15,192 bases of DNA, taken from contig DBYF01000059.1 of NCBI GenBank assembly GCA_002310155.1, positions 8,183 to 23,374 on the forward strand, in the 5' to 3' direction. The translations under genes were made by a program, and so were the position numbers. This DNA is from Mageeibacillus sp. UBA1193. GTDB taxonomy: Bacteria > Bacillota > Clostridia > Saccharofermentanales > Saccharofermentanaceae. Under the pieces are notes generated by a model. It had not been told where the DNA came from and made no database searches. It worked only from the letters and a program-made list of their open reading frames with translations. This document shows positions 6,300 to 13,974 of this stretch, one piece after another; the first letter of the stretch is position 1, and every line of letters begins with the position of its first letter.

Positions 6300-9200
6300 T
6301 CACTCTGTTCTGAGAGCAACTACCGGATCCTTCTTCGCTGCAGAACGTGACGGGATAATACCGGCGATAAGTGTCAGCAGCATACTGATCGTAATAAGGA
6401 TCAGTGCGGTCGGAATCGGAAGGACCGCAGTCAGGTTATAGAGGCCTGTCAGGCTGTGAACGATAATGTTGATCGGGATCAGTAACAGATACGTTATGAT
6501 GACACCGAGAAGACCTGACGTAAATCCGATGATGATCGTCTCAGCATTGAACATTCTGGAGACATTCTTCTTCGAAGCACCAAGGGAACGGAGGATACCG
6601 ATCTCCTTGGTTCTTTCCTGTACCGAGATCAGGGTGATAACACCGATCATGATCGAGGATACAACGAGGGATACTGCAACGAATGCGATAAGTACGTATG
6701 TGATCGCGTCGATGATCGTGGTGACAGAGGACATCAGGATTCCGATGTAGTCTGTGTACTTCAGTCTCTGAAGCTCAGGAACAGATTCGTTATACTCGTC
6801 AATGCAATCAACAACTGTATCCTTGTTCTCGAAAGAGTTCGCATACAGGCGGATAGAAGACGGAACATCCAGATCCAGGCAGCCAAGACGGATCAGGTTG
6901 TAATCATATGTGAATGCGGAGAACTCAAGGATGCTGTCATAGAATCCTGCGCAAGTTGCATCATCGAAGTTACCCATGTTCTGATCGAGAGCCGCAGCAA
7001 GTTCAGCCGGAGACTTTGTCTTCAGATCCTGCTCGATCTTCGCAGCATACTCGGCAAGATACTTCTCACGGATGCCCTTCTCAAAAGCTTTCTTCATATC
7101 GTCATCGGACATCTGAGCGATGTAACCCTTGACAGTCTGCTCATCCATACCCATTTCCGTAGTCATCTGTTCCATCATCATGGCTTCCATAGTCGCACGG
7201 TCGAGCTGGGAAAGAGCGACATCAACATAATCCTGAACGCTCTTTTCAGACGGAATGCTCATAACTTTCACATACAGATCAGCTTTGCCCTGATCATCCA
7301 GTTCAGAAACATATTTCTTAAAGTAATCTGCCTTTTCTTTCTCAGAAACAGCTGTGTTTTCATCCTTGAAAGGGAGTCCGGAAGTAACATCGATCTTCTG
7401 ATTCTTCTTCTGAGCTTCAATTGCCTCAGTATTCTGGCTGTTGGAGATGATGTACTCAGTCAGCATATGCGTATAGCCGATCGTACCATGGTGAGATGTA
7501 GAAACAGCATCTTCATTCGGACGGACGATACCTACGACCTTCAGAGCAAGACCATTATCGTACAGATACTGCAGACCCTGTTCGCTCTGTCTAAGATCGA
7601 TATAAAGGCCGGTTGTCGGATCATAGCTCCAGCAGCTGCTCGGGAATACCGAACGGAACTCGAGATTACAGATCTCTTCGTAGGACCAGTGCTGTTCAGA
7701 ATAATTCAGAGTCTGCTTGTTCATTGCAGCCTTCATCATTGTAGTGATCTCTTCTTCTGTCTTTAAACCGAGAGCATAAAGCGTATAGTCATTGAGCTCG
7801 TTGTTCTCATCAAGGAAAAGTACGATCTCATCGTAAGTTTCAGGCCATCGGCCGTAGATAACATCATACTGCTTATGTGTTACAGGGTTAGTTGCTTCAC
7901 CGTTTTTACCCGGAAGGAGCTCACTCCAAAGAGTCATAGAACTGCCCATCAGCTGGGAAGACTGTGAGTTCTGTGTATTCATGCTTGTCATGTCTACATT
8001 GAACATAGATTTCATGTACTCGCCCATAAGTGCGGACATAAGCTCATCTGTATCAGAATGAATGATCTTGCCTTCTACGTTCTTTGTATAGATCGCGAGA
8101 TTCAGATCATAAGAATACTGTACACCGGAAAGAGCATTAGCCAGTTTGCTGTCACCCTTAGCTTTTTCATCCTCAATGTATTTCTTGAAGGAAGAAAGGT
8201 CATTTTCTTCAGCTTCAATTGAAATCAGGGAGTTCATCAGATCATAAATCTTATACTTCTGATAAACAGCATCTTTCTCATGTACAAAAGCCTGTTCATC
8301 ATTTCCGACAAAAGCATTGAGCAATGTGCTCAAGTCAACGCTCTGTGCCTGGATCTCAAGCGGATAAGCGGAAATCGTATCTTCCTGAACGTCATTGATG
8401 AAGTTATGTGTACCCTGAGATACAGAATAGATCAAAGCGATACCGATAATACCGATAGATCCTGCGAAAGATGTCAGGATCGTTCTTCCCTTTTTAGTAA
8501 AGAGGTTCTTTAGAGACAGTGAGAACGATGTGAAGAAAGACATGGACGGTTTCTTCTCGCCCTTGGCAGCTTTCTTCTTCGCTTTCTTATCCAATGCGGC
8601 ATGCTCTTCAGCGATCTTTTCAGCCTGTTTCTGCTCTTCTTCTGTGAAAGGAGCAGAGTCACCTGTGATCTTACCATCGAGCATTCTAACGATACGTGTG
8701 GAATACTTCTCGGCAAGTTCAGGGTTATGGGTAACCATGATGACGAGCTTATCCTTGGAGATCTCCTTGAGGATCTCCATGACCTGTACACTGGTCTCTG
8801 TATCAAGAGCACCAGTCGGCTCATCGGCAAGAATAATATCCGGGTTATTTACGAGAGCACGGGCAATCGCAACACGCTGCATCTGACCGCCGGACATCTC
8901 AGAAGGTCTCTTCTTCAGCTGATCACCAAGCCCAACCTTCTTCAGGGCTTCTGTTGCACGTTCGCGGCGTTCCTTCTTACTTACACCGGAAAGAGAAAGT
9001 GCGATCTCAACGTTCGCGAGAACGTTCTGATGCGGGATCAGGTTATACGTCTGGAAAACGAAACCGATCGTATGGTTACGGTATGTATCCCAGTCTCTGT
9101 CCTTGTAATCCTTGGTGGATCTTCCATTAATGATCAGATCACCGGAGGTGTACTGGTCAAGACCGCCGATAATGTTCAGCATGGTCGTCTTACCGCATCC

Positions 9201-9320
9201 GGACTGACCGAGGATCGAAACAAATTCACTGTTACGGAAGCCGAGGCTGACGCCCTTCAATGCTTCCACAGGATTGCCGCCTGCCGGATAGATCTTCACA
9301 ATGTCTTTAAGTTCTAGCAT
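6300..9320 (-). CDS. ABC transporter, ATPase fused to FtsX/MacB-type permease
   Basis: One chain of 1006 residues carries an ATPase and a permease. Residues 1-225 are the ATPase of the LolD/MacB class: Walker A GQSGCGKTT (38-46), Q-loop Gln90, signature SGGQM (143-147), Walker B IILADE (162-167) and switch His198. A charged Lys/Glu-rich linker (225-258) leads to TM1 (about 281-301), a very large external domain (about 302-870), and three C-terminal TM segments (about 873-898, 929-955 and 969-990) with the FtsX coupling segment ERTKEIGILRSLGASKKNV between TM2 and TM3. This is the MacB-like mechanotransmission type, which works on extracytoplasmic substrates (antimicrobial peptides, lipoproteins, envelope stress) rather than by classic import. 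The external domain of about 570 residues is far larger than in MacB and has a Met-rich stretch near its middle (MEAMMMEQMTTEMGM). GGAG precedes the ATG by 8 bases. It is 44 bases downstream of marR and shares its promoter. Substrate unknown. Confidence 0.92.
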   Translation of the reverse strand: MLELKDIVKIYPAGGNPVEALKGVSLGFRNSEFVSILGQSGCGKTTMLNIIGGLDQYTSGDLIINGRSTKDYKDRDWDTYRNHTIGFVFQTYNLIPHQNVLANVEIALSLSGVSKKERRERATEALKKVGLGDQLKKRPSEMSGGQMQRVAIARALVNNPDIILADEPTGALDTETSVQVMEILKEISKDKLVIMVTHNPELAEKYSTRIVRMLDGKITGDSAPFTEEEQKQAEKIAEEHAALDKKAKKKAAKGEKKPSMSFFTSFSLSLKNLFTKKGRTILTSFAGSIGIIGIALIYSVSQGTHNFINDVQEDTISAYPLEIQAQSVDLSTLLNAFVGNDEQAFVHEKDAVYQKYKIYDLMNSLISIEAEENDLSSFKKYIEDEKAKGDSKLANALSGVQYSYDLNLAIYTKNVEGKIIHSDTDELMSALMGEYMKSMFNVDMTSMNTQNSQSSQLMGSSMTLWSELLPGKNGEATNPVTHKQYDVIYGRWPETYDEIVLFLDENNELNDYTLYALGLKTEEEITTMMKAAMNKQTLNYSEQHWSYEEICNLEFRSVFPSSCWSYDPTTGLYIDLRQSEQGLQYLYDNGLALKVVGIVRPNEDAVSTSHHGTIGYTHMLTEYIISNSQNTEAIEAQKKNQKIDVTSGLPFKDENTAVSEKEKADYFKKYVSELDDQGKADLYVKVMSIPSEKSVQDYVDVALSQLDRATMEAMMMEQMTTEMGMDEQTVKGYIAQMSDDDMKKAFEKGIREKYLAEYAAKIEQDLKTKSPAELAAALDQNMGNFDDATCAGFYDSILEFSAFTYDYNLIRLGCLDLDVPSSIRLYANSFENKDTVVDCIDEYNESVPELQRLKYTDYIGILMSSVTTIIDAITYVLIAFVAVSLVVSSIMIGVITLISVQERTKEIGILRSLGASKKNVSRMFNAETIIIGFTSGLLGVIITYLLLIPINIIVHSLTGLYNLTAVLPIPTALILITISMLLTLIAGIIPSRSAAKKDPVVALRTE

Positions 9321-9364
9321 CTTTCTTCTGTCTCCATTTCCTTTAGATTGTTATGCTTTGAAGA

Positions 9365-9820
9365 TTATTGTTTTCCCTTGTTTTCGAGCTCCTGCTGCTC
9401 CACCTTATCAATGATCTGGCGGATCTGCCGGCAGCTTTCGATGAATTCTTTTATCTTTTCAGTTCCGAAGTGATCAACGACAGCACCGGAATATAGTAAG
9501 ATCTCGCGCTGCTGCTCCTGGAAAAGTGCTTTTCCGGAATCAGTGATTGCAACCATAACCTTTCTGCCGTCGGATGGGTCCGTATGCTTTTCGATCAGGC
9601 CTTTATCAGACATTTTCTTCAGCAGTACAGCAACACGTGCCGTGCTGACATTCATGTACTCGCTGATCTCCCCTGCGGTAACTTCGTGATCGGCGCACAT
9701 GAGAAAACAGAGAACATTGCTAATCCCCATAGACTGAACGTCGAGTTTTTGTAGAAATTCCAAGGGATGAATACTGCTGAATTCCTGCAGTAATGCGATC
9801 ACTTCTTTATCAGATGCCAT
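9365..9820 (-). CDS. MarR-family transcriptional regulator
   Basis: This 151-residue protein has the size and layout of a MarR repressor: N-terminal dimerisation helices (1-40), a winged helix-turn-helix VTAGEISEYMNVSTARVAVLLKKM (residues 47-70; the helix core is about 48-70), the wing with DPSDGRK (81-87) and VMVAITDSGKALF, then a long C-terminal helix ending in Glu/Lys/Gln. MarR proteins bind short palindromes as dimers and release them on binding a ligand or on oxidation. Cys38 and Cys42 in the dimerisation region could be redox-active, but this is only a possibility. AGGAG lies 7 bases before the ATG. The gene is first in a two-gene operon with the ABC transporter and has an inverted repeat on its own promoter, so it very probably represses the pair until an inducer, perhaps the transported compound, appears. 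Confidence 0.92.
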   Translation of the reverse strand: MASDKEVIALLQEFSSIHPLEFLQKLDVQSMGISNVLCFLMCADHEVTAGEISEYMNVSTARVAVLLKKMSDKGLIEKHTDPSDGRKVMVAITDSGKALFQEQQREILLYSGAVVDHFGTEKIKEFIESCRQIRQIIDKVEQQELENKGKQ

Positions 9821-9838
9821 TCTGTCACTCCTAATTTG

Positions 9839-9881
9839 CTAACTGGGTTAGATTATATTCTTTTCGACAGAATAGTGTCAA
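9839..9881 (-). promoter_or_regulatory. Sigma-A promoter and probable MarR operator of the marR-ABC operon
   Basis: On the minus strand a perfect -35 TTGACA (9876-9881) is followed by an 18-base spacer and a perfect -10 TATAAT (9852-9857). Immediately downstream is an inverted repeat CTAAC-TGG-GTTAG (9839-9851 in plus-strand reading), which covers the predicted start of transcription. A consensus promoter with a palindrome at +1, directly before a marR gene, is the classic autorepression arrangement. The promoter is strong evidence; that the palindrome is the MarR site is inferred. Confidence 0.8.
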
Positions 9882-9918
9882 TGCACAATTACACAGAAAT
9901 ATGCATACGTTTTGTGAA

Positions 9919-11280
9919 TTATTTGTTACTCTTATCAGATGAGTTATCAGAGGAAGAATCGGGCTTGCGAAGCGGAGTCCCGTTTTTCAGGTGGTCCATC
10001 CATTTACGGATCTGCACTTCATAGCCGAGATTACCCGGTTCATAGTATTTAGTTCCGACCATCTCGTCCGGAAGAAACTGCAAATCCACATAGTGTTCCG
10101 GGAAATCATGGGCATATTTATAACCGACAGAATAGCCCATATCCAGCATTCCCTTGGCCGGAGCATTACGGAGATGCATCGGGACTTCACCTGTCCGCTT
10201 ATTGGCCACATCAGAAAGTGCTTTATCGATCGCAAGATACGAACTATTCGACTTCGGACTGGTAGCTACCGTGACAGCAGCTTCAGCAAGCAGTATCCGG
10301 GCTTCCGGCATACCGACCGCCATGACTCCCTGATAGGCGGCCATTGCGACAAGGATCGCATTCGGATTGGCCATACCGACATCCTCGGAAGAACAGATCA
10401 GGATACGTCTGGCGAGAAATTCGATATCCTCACCGGAATGCAGCGCACGTGCCAAATAGAAGATCGCCGCGTCCGGGTCACTTCCGCGCATGGACTTGAT
10501 CATCGCGGAGATATTGTCATAGTGGCTCTCCCCGTCAGTATCAAAAGCCAGGGATCTCTTCTGCATACAGTCCTGCATGATCTCTTCATCGATCTTGATG
10601 GTCCCCTTCTCATCCGGCGGAGTCGTAATGTACGCAAGCTCAAGAGAACGGAGCGCAATACGTGCATCGCCGTTACAAAGGTCAGCAATATAAGAAAGCG
10701 TACGGTCTGAGATCTCGATCGGCTCGTTTCCGAGTCCTCTCTCCTTATCATTCAGCGCCTGCTTGAGGATCGCGATGATATTCTCATCTGTAAGAGGCTT
10801 CAGTGAAAGCACTGTTGATCTGGAAATAAGAGCCTTATTTACCTCGAAGAACGGGTTCTCAGTAGTCGCGCCGATGAGGATGACTGTACCGTCTTCAACG
10901 TGCGGAAGCAGAGCGTCCTGCTGCATCTTATTGAAACGGTGAATCTCATCTACGAAAAGCACTACCCTGCCGTTTGGTGTCAGGATCGGGTTTTTCGCAT
11001 CTTCCACGATACGCTTGATATCACCTACGCCCGCTGTGACCGCGTTAATGCGTTCGAATTTCGCGGAGGTGGTATGAGCTATTAATCTGGCCAGAGCTGT
11101 TTTACCTGTGCCCGGAGGGCCAAAAAGGATGATAGAAGACAGACGGTCTGCCTCGATCATCCTTCGTAACATCTTACCCTCGCCAAGAATATGCTCCTGA
11201 CCGATATATTCAGACAAAGAACGGGGCGCCATGCGGAATGCTAAAGGTTCTCTCTTTTTGTATTCCTCATTGACGCCCAT
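9919..11280 (-). CDS. rarA: Replication-associated recombination protein A (RarA/MgsA), AAA+ ATPase
   Basis: RarA is a clamp-loader-like AAA+ ATPase that acts at stalled replication forks with SSB and recombination proteins. Signatures are MAPRSLSEYIGQEHILGEGK (17-36), Walker A GPPGTGKT (54-61), Walker B VLFVDEIHRFNK (107-118), sensor 1 GATTENP (137-143) and the arginine-finger segment LISRSTV (151-157). The C-terminal half (ARDPxx-like SLAFDTDGESHYDNISAMIKS, then AIDKAL and VPMHLRNAPAKGM) is the family's tetramerisation region. At 453 residues it is full length, with a short Ser/Asp/Lys-rich tail (residues 440-453) that is extra. A weak GAGGAA lies about 9 bases before the ATG. It follows glyA by 55 bases on the same strand; the gap holds a hairpin without a T-run, so read-through from glyA is likely. 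No separate promoter was identified. It ends just before the marR promoter. Confidence 0.95.
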   Translation of the reverse strand: MGVNEEYKKREPLAFRMAPRSLSEYIGQEHILGEGKMLRRMIEADRLSSIILFGPPGTGKTALARLIAHTTSAKFERINAVTAGVGDIKRIVEDAKNPILTPNGRVVLFVDEIHRFNKMQQDALLPHVEDGTVILIGATTENPFFEVNKALISRSTVLSLKPLTDENIIAILKQALNDKERGLGNEPIEISDRTLSYIADLCNGDARIALRSLELAYITTPPDEKGTIKIDEEIMQDCMQKRSLAFDTDGESHYDNISAMIKSMRGSDPDAAIFYLARALHSGEDIEFLARRILICSSEDVGMANPNAILVAMAAYQGVMAVGMPEARILLAEAAVTVATSPKSNSSYLAIDKALSDVANKRTGEVPMHLRNAPAKGMLDMGYSVGYKYAHDFPEHYVDLQFLPDEMVGTKYYEPGNLGYEVQIRKWMDHLKNGTPLRKPDSSSDNSSDKSNK

Positions 11281-11299
11281 ATTAATCGTTCCTCATTGT

Positions 11300-11331
11300 C
11301 TTTCCGAGCGGATTCCCGCTACTTTGGAAAG
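11300..11331. other. Two-tier hairpin between glyA and rarA
   Basis: The outer arms CTTTCC (11300-11305) and GGAAAG (11326-11331) enclose an inner stem AGCGG (11307-11311) with CCGCT (11316-11320). In the minus-strand transcript it would form in the 55-base spacer between the glyA stop and the rarA ribosome binding site. There is no T-run after it on either strand, so it is not a standard terminator. It could tune rarA expression, act as an RNA-processing site or stabilise the glyA 3' end. Confidence 0.55.
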
Positions 11332-11335
11332 AATA

Positions 11336-12580
11336 TTAGTACTTCATATCCGGATAGAGCGGATACTTAGAAGTCAGGCCTGCAACAGCAGCCTTGATGT
11401 CTTCCTTAGACTCCTCGAAGGAAAAGATCGCCTTAGCGATGCAGTCAGCGATAACATCCATATCCTCTTCCTTCATTCCGCGAGCAGATACAGCAGCTGT
11501 ACCAACACGTACACCGGATGTTACGAACGGCTTCTCAGGATCGAAAGGAATGGTGTTCTTGTTTGCTGTGATGTTTACATCATCCAGACGGAGCTGCAGT
11601 TCCTTACCTGTTACGCCTGTGCCACGAAGGTCGATGAGCATCAGGTGGTTGTCTGTACCGCCGGAAACAAGGTTAACGTTTCTCTTCATGAGACCGTCAG
11701 CCAGAGCAGCAGCATTCTTGATGATCTGTCCCTGATAAGCACGGAACTCATCAGAAAGAGCTTCCTTGAAAGCAACCGCCTTAGCAGCGATGATGTGCAT
11801 CAGAGGACCACCCTGCTGGCCCGGGAATACTGCGGAGTCGATCTTCTTCGCATATTCTTCCTTGCACATGATGATACCGCCACGCGGACCACGAAGTGTC
11901 TTATGAGTTGTTGTTGTAACGAAGTCAGCGTATGGAACCGGGTTCGGGTGAAGGCCGGCAGCTACGAGACCTGCGATGTGAGCCATATCAACGAAGAGGT
12001 AAGCGCCAACAGCGTCAGCGATCTCACGGAACTTCTTGAAGTCGATGATTCTCGGATAAGCGGAAGCACCTGCAACGATAACCTTCGGCTTAACTTCCTT
12101 AGCAAGCTCGAGGAGCTTGTCATAGTTGATGGTCTGTGTCTCAGGATCTACCTGATAGAACTCAGACTGATATGTGCGGCCGGAAACATTGAGCTTCATG
12201 CCGTGTGTGAGGTGTCCACCATGAGAAAGGTCCATACCGAGGATCTTATCGCCCGGCTCAAGGATAGCGAAGTAAACAGCTGTGTTCGCCTGAGCACCGG
12301 AGTGAGGCTGAACGTTAACATGCTCAGCACCGAAGAGCTTCTTAGCTCTCTCGATAGCCAGGGACTCAACGATATCAACATACTCGCATCCACCGTAGTA
12401 TCTCTTTCCCGGATATCCCTCAGCATACTTGTTCGTTAACGGGGAACCAGCAGCCTCAAGAACAGCTTCTGTTACGAAGTTCTCAGATGCGATCAGCTCG
12501 ATCTTATTGCGCTGACGCTCAACTTCCTGTGTTATCGCCTGAAATACCTCAGGATCTTCCGCTTTGATATGTTCAAACAT
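11336..12580 (-). CDS. glyA: Serine hydroxymethyltransferase
   Basis: GlyA interconverts serine and tetrahydrofolate with glycine and 5,10-methylene-THF, the main source of one-carbon units. It is a cytoplasmic PLP enzyme. Visible motifs are IELIASENF (28-36), NKYAEGYPGKRYYGG (50-64), HSGAQAN (93-99), LSHGGHLTHG (118-127), DMAHIAGLVAAG (198-209) and the PLP Lys227 in TTTTHKTLRGPRGG. The length of 414 residues is typical. An in-frame extension of 8 codons upstream is possible, but GGAGG lies 7 bases before the ATG at 12578-12580 and the family starts here, so that start is used. The gene appears to head a glyA-rarA transcript. The long plus-strand frame opposite it is a codon-bias shadow. Confidence 0.97.
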   Translation of the reverse strand: MFEHIKAEDPEVFQAITQEVERQRNKIELIASENFVTEAVLEAAGSPLTNKYAEGYPGKRYYGGCEYVDIVESLAIERAKKLFGAEHVNVQPHSGAQANTAVYFAILEPGDKILGMDLSHGGHLTHGMKLNVSGRTYQSEFYQVDPETQTINYDKLLELAKEVKPKVIVAGASAYPRIIDFKKFREIADAVGAYLFVDMAHIAGLVAAGLHPNPVPYADFVTTTTHKTLRGPRGGIIMCKEEYAKKIDSAVFPGQQGGPLMHIIAAKAVAFKEALSDEFRAYQGQIIKNAAALADGLMKRNVNLVSGGTDNHLMLIDLRGTGVTGKELQLRLDDVNITANKNTIPFDPEKPFVTSGVRVGTAAVSARGMKEEDMDVIADCIAKAIFSFEESKEDIKAAVAGLTSKYPLYPDMKY

Positions 12581-12616
12581 GGGATACCTCCAACAGTGAT
12601 ACAAAATTACTTTAAT

Positions 12617-12645
12617 ATTCTAATCAAATTATCAACTTCAGTAAA
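12617..12645 (-). promoter_or_regulatory. Candidate glyA promoter
   Basis: On the minus strand TTTACT (12640-12645) and TAGAAT (12617-12622) are 17 bases apart in an AT-rich stretch, leaving a leader of about 30 bases before the glyA start. The -10 matches 5 of 6 consensus bases and the -35 matches 4 of 6. I saw no riboswitch-like leader between this and glyA; the leader is too short for one. Confidence 0.45.
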
Positions 12646-12689
12646 GAGCAAAGAACCATGAAACATGCACAAAAATCAAATCTGAAATG

Positions 12690-12766
12690 TGCCGAATGAA
12701 AAAGATTTCGACACGCCTCCGCAGGACGAAGTCCGAGGACCAGCGCGAGAAACTTTTTCTTCGGCA
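12690..12766 (-). terminator. 77-base bulged hairpin, probably the terminator of the thiI-AIRS-membrane protein operon
   Basis: The arms pair almost end to end. TGCCGAA (12690-12696) pairs with TTCGGCA (12760-12766), GAAAAAG (12698-12704) with CTTTTTC (12753-12759) and TTTC (12706-12709) with GAAA (12749-12752), with only single-base bulges at 12697 and 12705. Inside, CGC pairs with GCG, CCTC (12716-12719) with GAGG (12735-12738) and GGAC (12724-12727) with GTCC (12731-12734) around a GAA triloop. It begins 10 bases after the stop codon of the membrane protein. On the minus strand a T5 run follows the inner GC-rich stem, as in an intrinsic terminator, but the run is itself part of the outer stem. 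It could also be a structured small RNA or a palindromic repeat element. Confidence 0.55.
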
Positions 12767-12775
12767 ATTACTGAT

Positions 12776-13957
12776 TTACTTTTTCTCGATTACTCCCATA
12801 ATTTTGTTTCCGCAAGTTTGACATATGTAGTCTTCATCTACGACGCCAACAATAGGAGCTGCACAGCTCGGGCAGGTGTCTTTGACGATTTTCTTGGCAA
12901 GGGCGACTTTCAGCTCGTCATCATGGACTTCAAGAGTGCTGTGCGCGAGATATCCGGAACGGAGCGCTCCTCTCACCTGACGGATCTTCTGTCCTTTTCC
13001 CTTTACAGACGGAATATCCGAAGCCAGGATAAAAGGCTTTTCGGACTTAGCAAAGTACTCCGAGCAGGATTCAGCTTCATTCGCGAAGAAGAACTTAAAG
13101 ATCATTCTAACGGCAAGTACAAGAAGAATGATTCCTACGATCGAACCGAATACGATCATAGAAGCCAGGCTCTCCTTCACCTGCTGGGTACTAAAAAGCT
13201 CATTGGATGAATCAAGCATCTCTTTTACGAGATAATCATGGTCATTATACTTTGAAACGCCGTCAGCGATCATACATCCGCAGATGAATGCCACTCCGAT
13301 TCCAATTACGGCAAGGATAAGGAAGAGTCCCTTCTTTGCACCGAGACTGCCGTGTTGATAATACTCCGGACGTTTATGTCCCTTCTTCACTTCATTACTG
13401 ATGCTGTAGAACTTGTCTCCGGAAAGCACTTTTGCAAAAACATCCGAGCTTCCGCAATAGTTACAGGTTCCGACAAAGTAATCTTTCTTTTCAATCGGAG
13501 CTCCGCAGTTCTTACACTCGCAGAGAGTTTTCTTACTGTAAAGTTCAATGATGCTCTTCCCTTCATCTTTGGTAAAAGAATACTTTTTCATGTAGATGAA
13601 ACGGAACAGGATAAGTTCGATCGCGACACCGAATACCGGCTTGCCGGAAGCCTGTGCCAGTTCTTTATATGTGATACGTCCTTCAAGCGATCCTTCGAAG
13701 TAACTGGAATAGAAACGCGCGTCACCCATAAGTTTTCTGGAAATTGTCGCAATAAGGATTAGGACTGCGCCCAGTGCGAGTGCTTTTACAGCATCAGGCG
13801 TAGCTTTCGCTTTAGCAACAGTCGCCAGATCATCAATATAATAAGAAACTAGATCAGCAAGTATAACCAGCCCGAAAATCAGGCAAAGGACACCTGCGAT
13901 GACCAGTAGGACATTCTTCACCTTCAGGCACTTCAAAAAACGTTCTCTCAAATACAT
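12776..13957 (-). CDS. Membrane protein with duplicated TM-TM / winged-helix-like / zinc-ribbon unit
   Basis: This 393-residue protein is of unknown function. Four hydrophobic segments fall in two pairs (about 14-38 and 58-73; 208-230 and 265-290). Each pair is followed by a soluble stretch of about 90 residues with a helix-turn-helix-like pattern and then a zinc ribbon: first C148xxC151 with C165xxC168, then C362xxC365 with C379xxC382. All four cysteine positions are offset by exactly 214 residues, and SSYF (84-87) and SEYF (299-302) also align, so the gene arose by internal tandem duplication. The soluble parts probably face the cytoplasm, since zinc ribbons and basic residues (KKGHKRPEYY, KGKGQKIRQVRG) favour that side. 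The start has GAAGGAA about 10 bases upstream, and only 17 bases separate it from the AIR-synthase-family gene, so they share an operon. A membrane-tethered regulator or assembly factor is conceivable; nothing in the sequence fixes the role. Confidence 0.85.
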   Translation of the reverse strand: MYLRERFLKCLKVKNVLLVIAGVLCLIFGLVILADLVSYYIDDLATVAKAKATPDAVKALALGAVLILIATISRKLMGDARFYSSYFEGSLEGRITYKELAQASGKPVFGVAIELILFRFIYMKKYSFTKDEGKSIIELYSKKTLCECKNCGAPIEKKDYFVGTCNYCGSSDVFAKVLSGDKFYSISNEVKKGHKRPEYYQHGSLGAKKGLFLILAVIGIGVAFICGCMIADGVSKYNDHDYLVKEMLDSSNELFSTQQVKESLASMIVFGSIVGIILLVLAVRMIFKFFFANEAESCSEYFAKSEKPFILASDIPSVKGKGQKIRQVRGALRSGYLAHSTLEVHDDELKVALAKKIVKDTCPSCAAPIVGVVDEDYICQTCGNKIMGVIEKK

Positions 13958-13974
13958 GTACAGGAACTTCCTTC

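Noticed and set aside
8601..9317. 238-codon plus-strand frame opposite the ABC ATPase domain
   Set aside because: It is antisense to a domain with all ABC motifs intact and has no independent support.
11231..12439. 402-codon plus-strand open frame opposite glyA and rarA
   Set aside because: It lies antisense to two unmistakable genes, crosses the gap between them, has no ribosome binding site and no recognisable motifs. It is a shadow caused by codon bias.
12581..12689. A riboswitch (glycine, ZTP or THF type) upstream of glyA
   Set aside because: None of the conserved aptamer cores was seen, and the predicted leader is only about 30 bases.
12690..12766. Self-cleaving ribozyme (hammerhead or twister) or SRP RNA
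   Set aside because: No CTGATGA/GAAA core, no twister consensus and no SRP GGAAG/AGCAG loop could be found on either strand.
12689..13210. 173-codon plus-strand frame starting inside the 77-base hairpin
   Set aside because: It is antisense to the zinc-ribbon membrane protein, and its start falls in the paired arm with no Shine-Dalgarno sequence.
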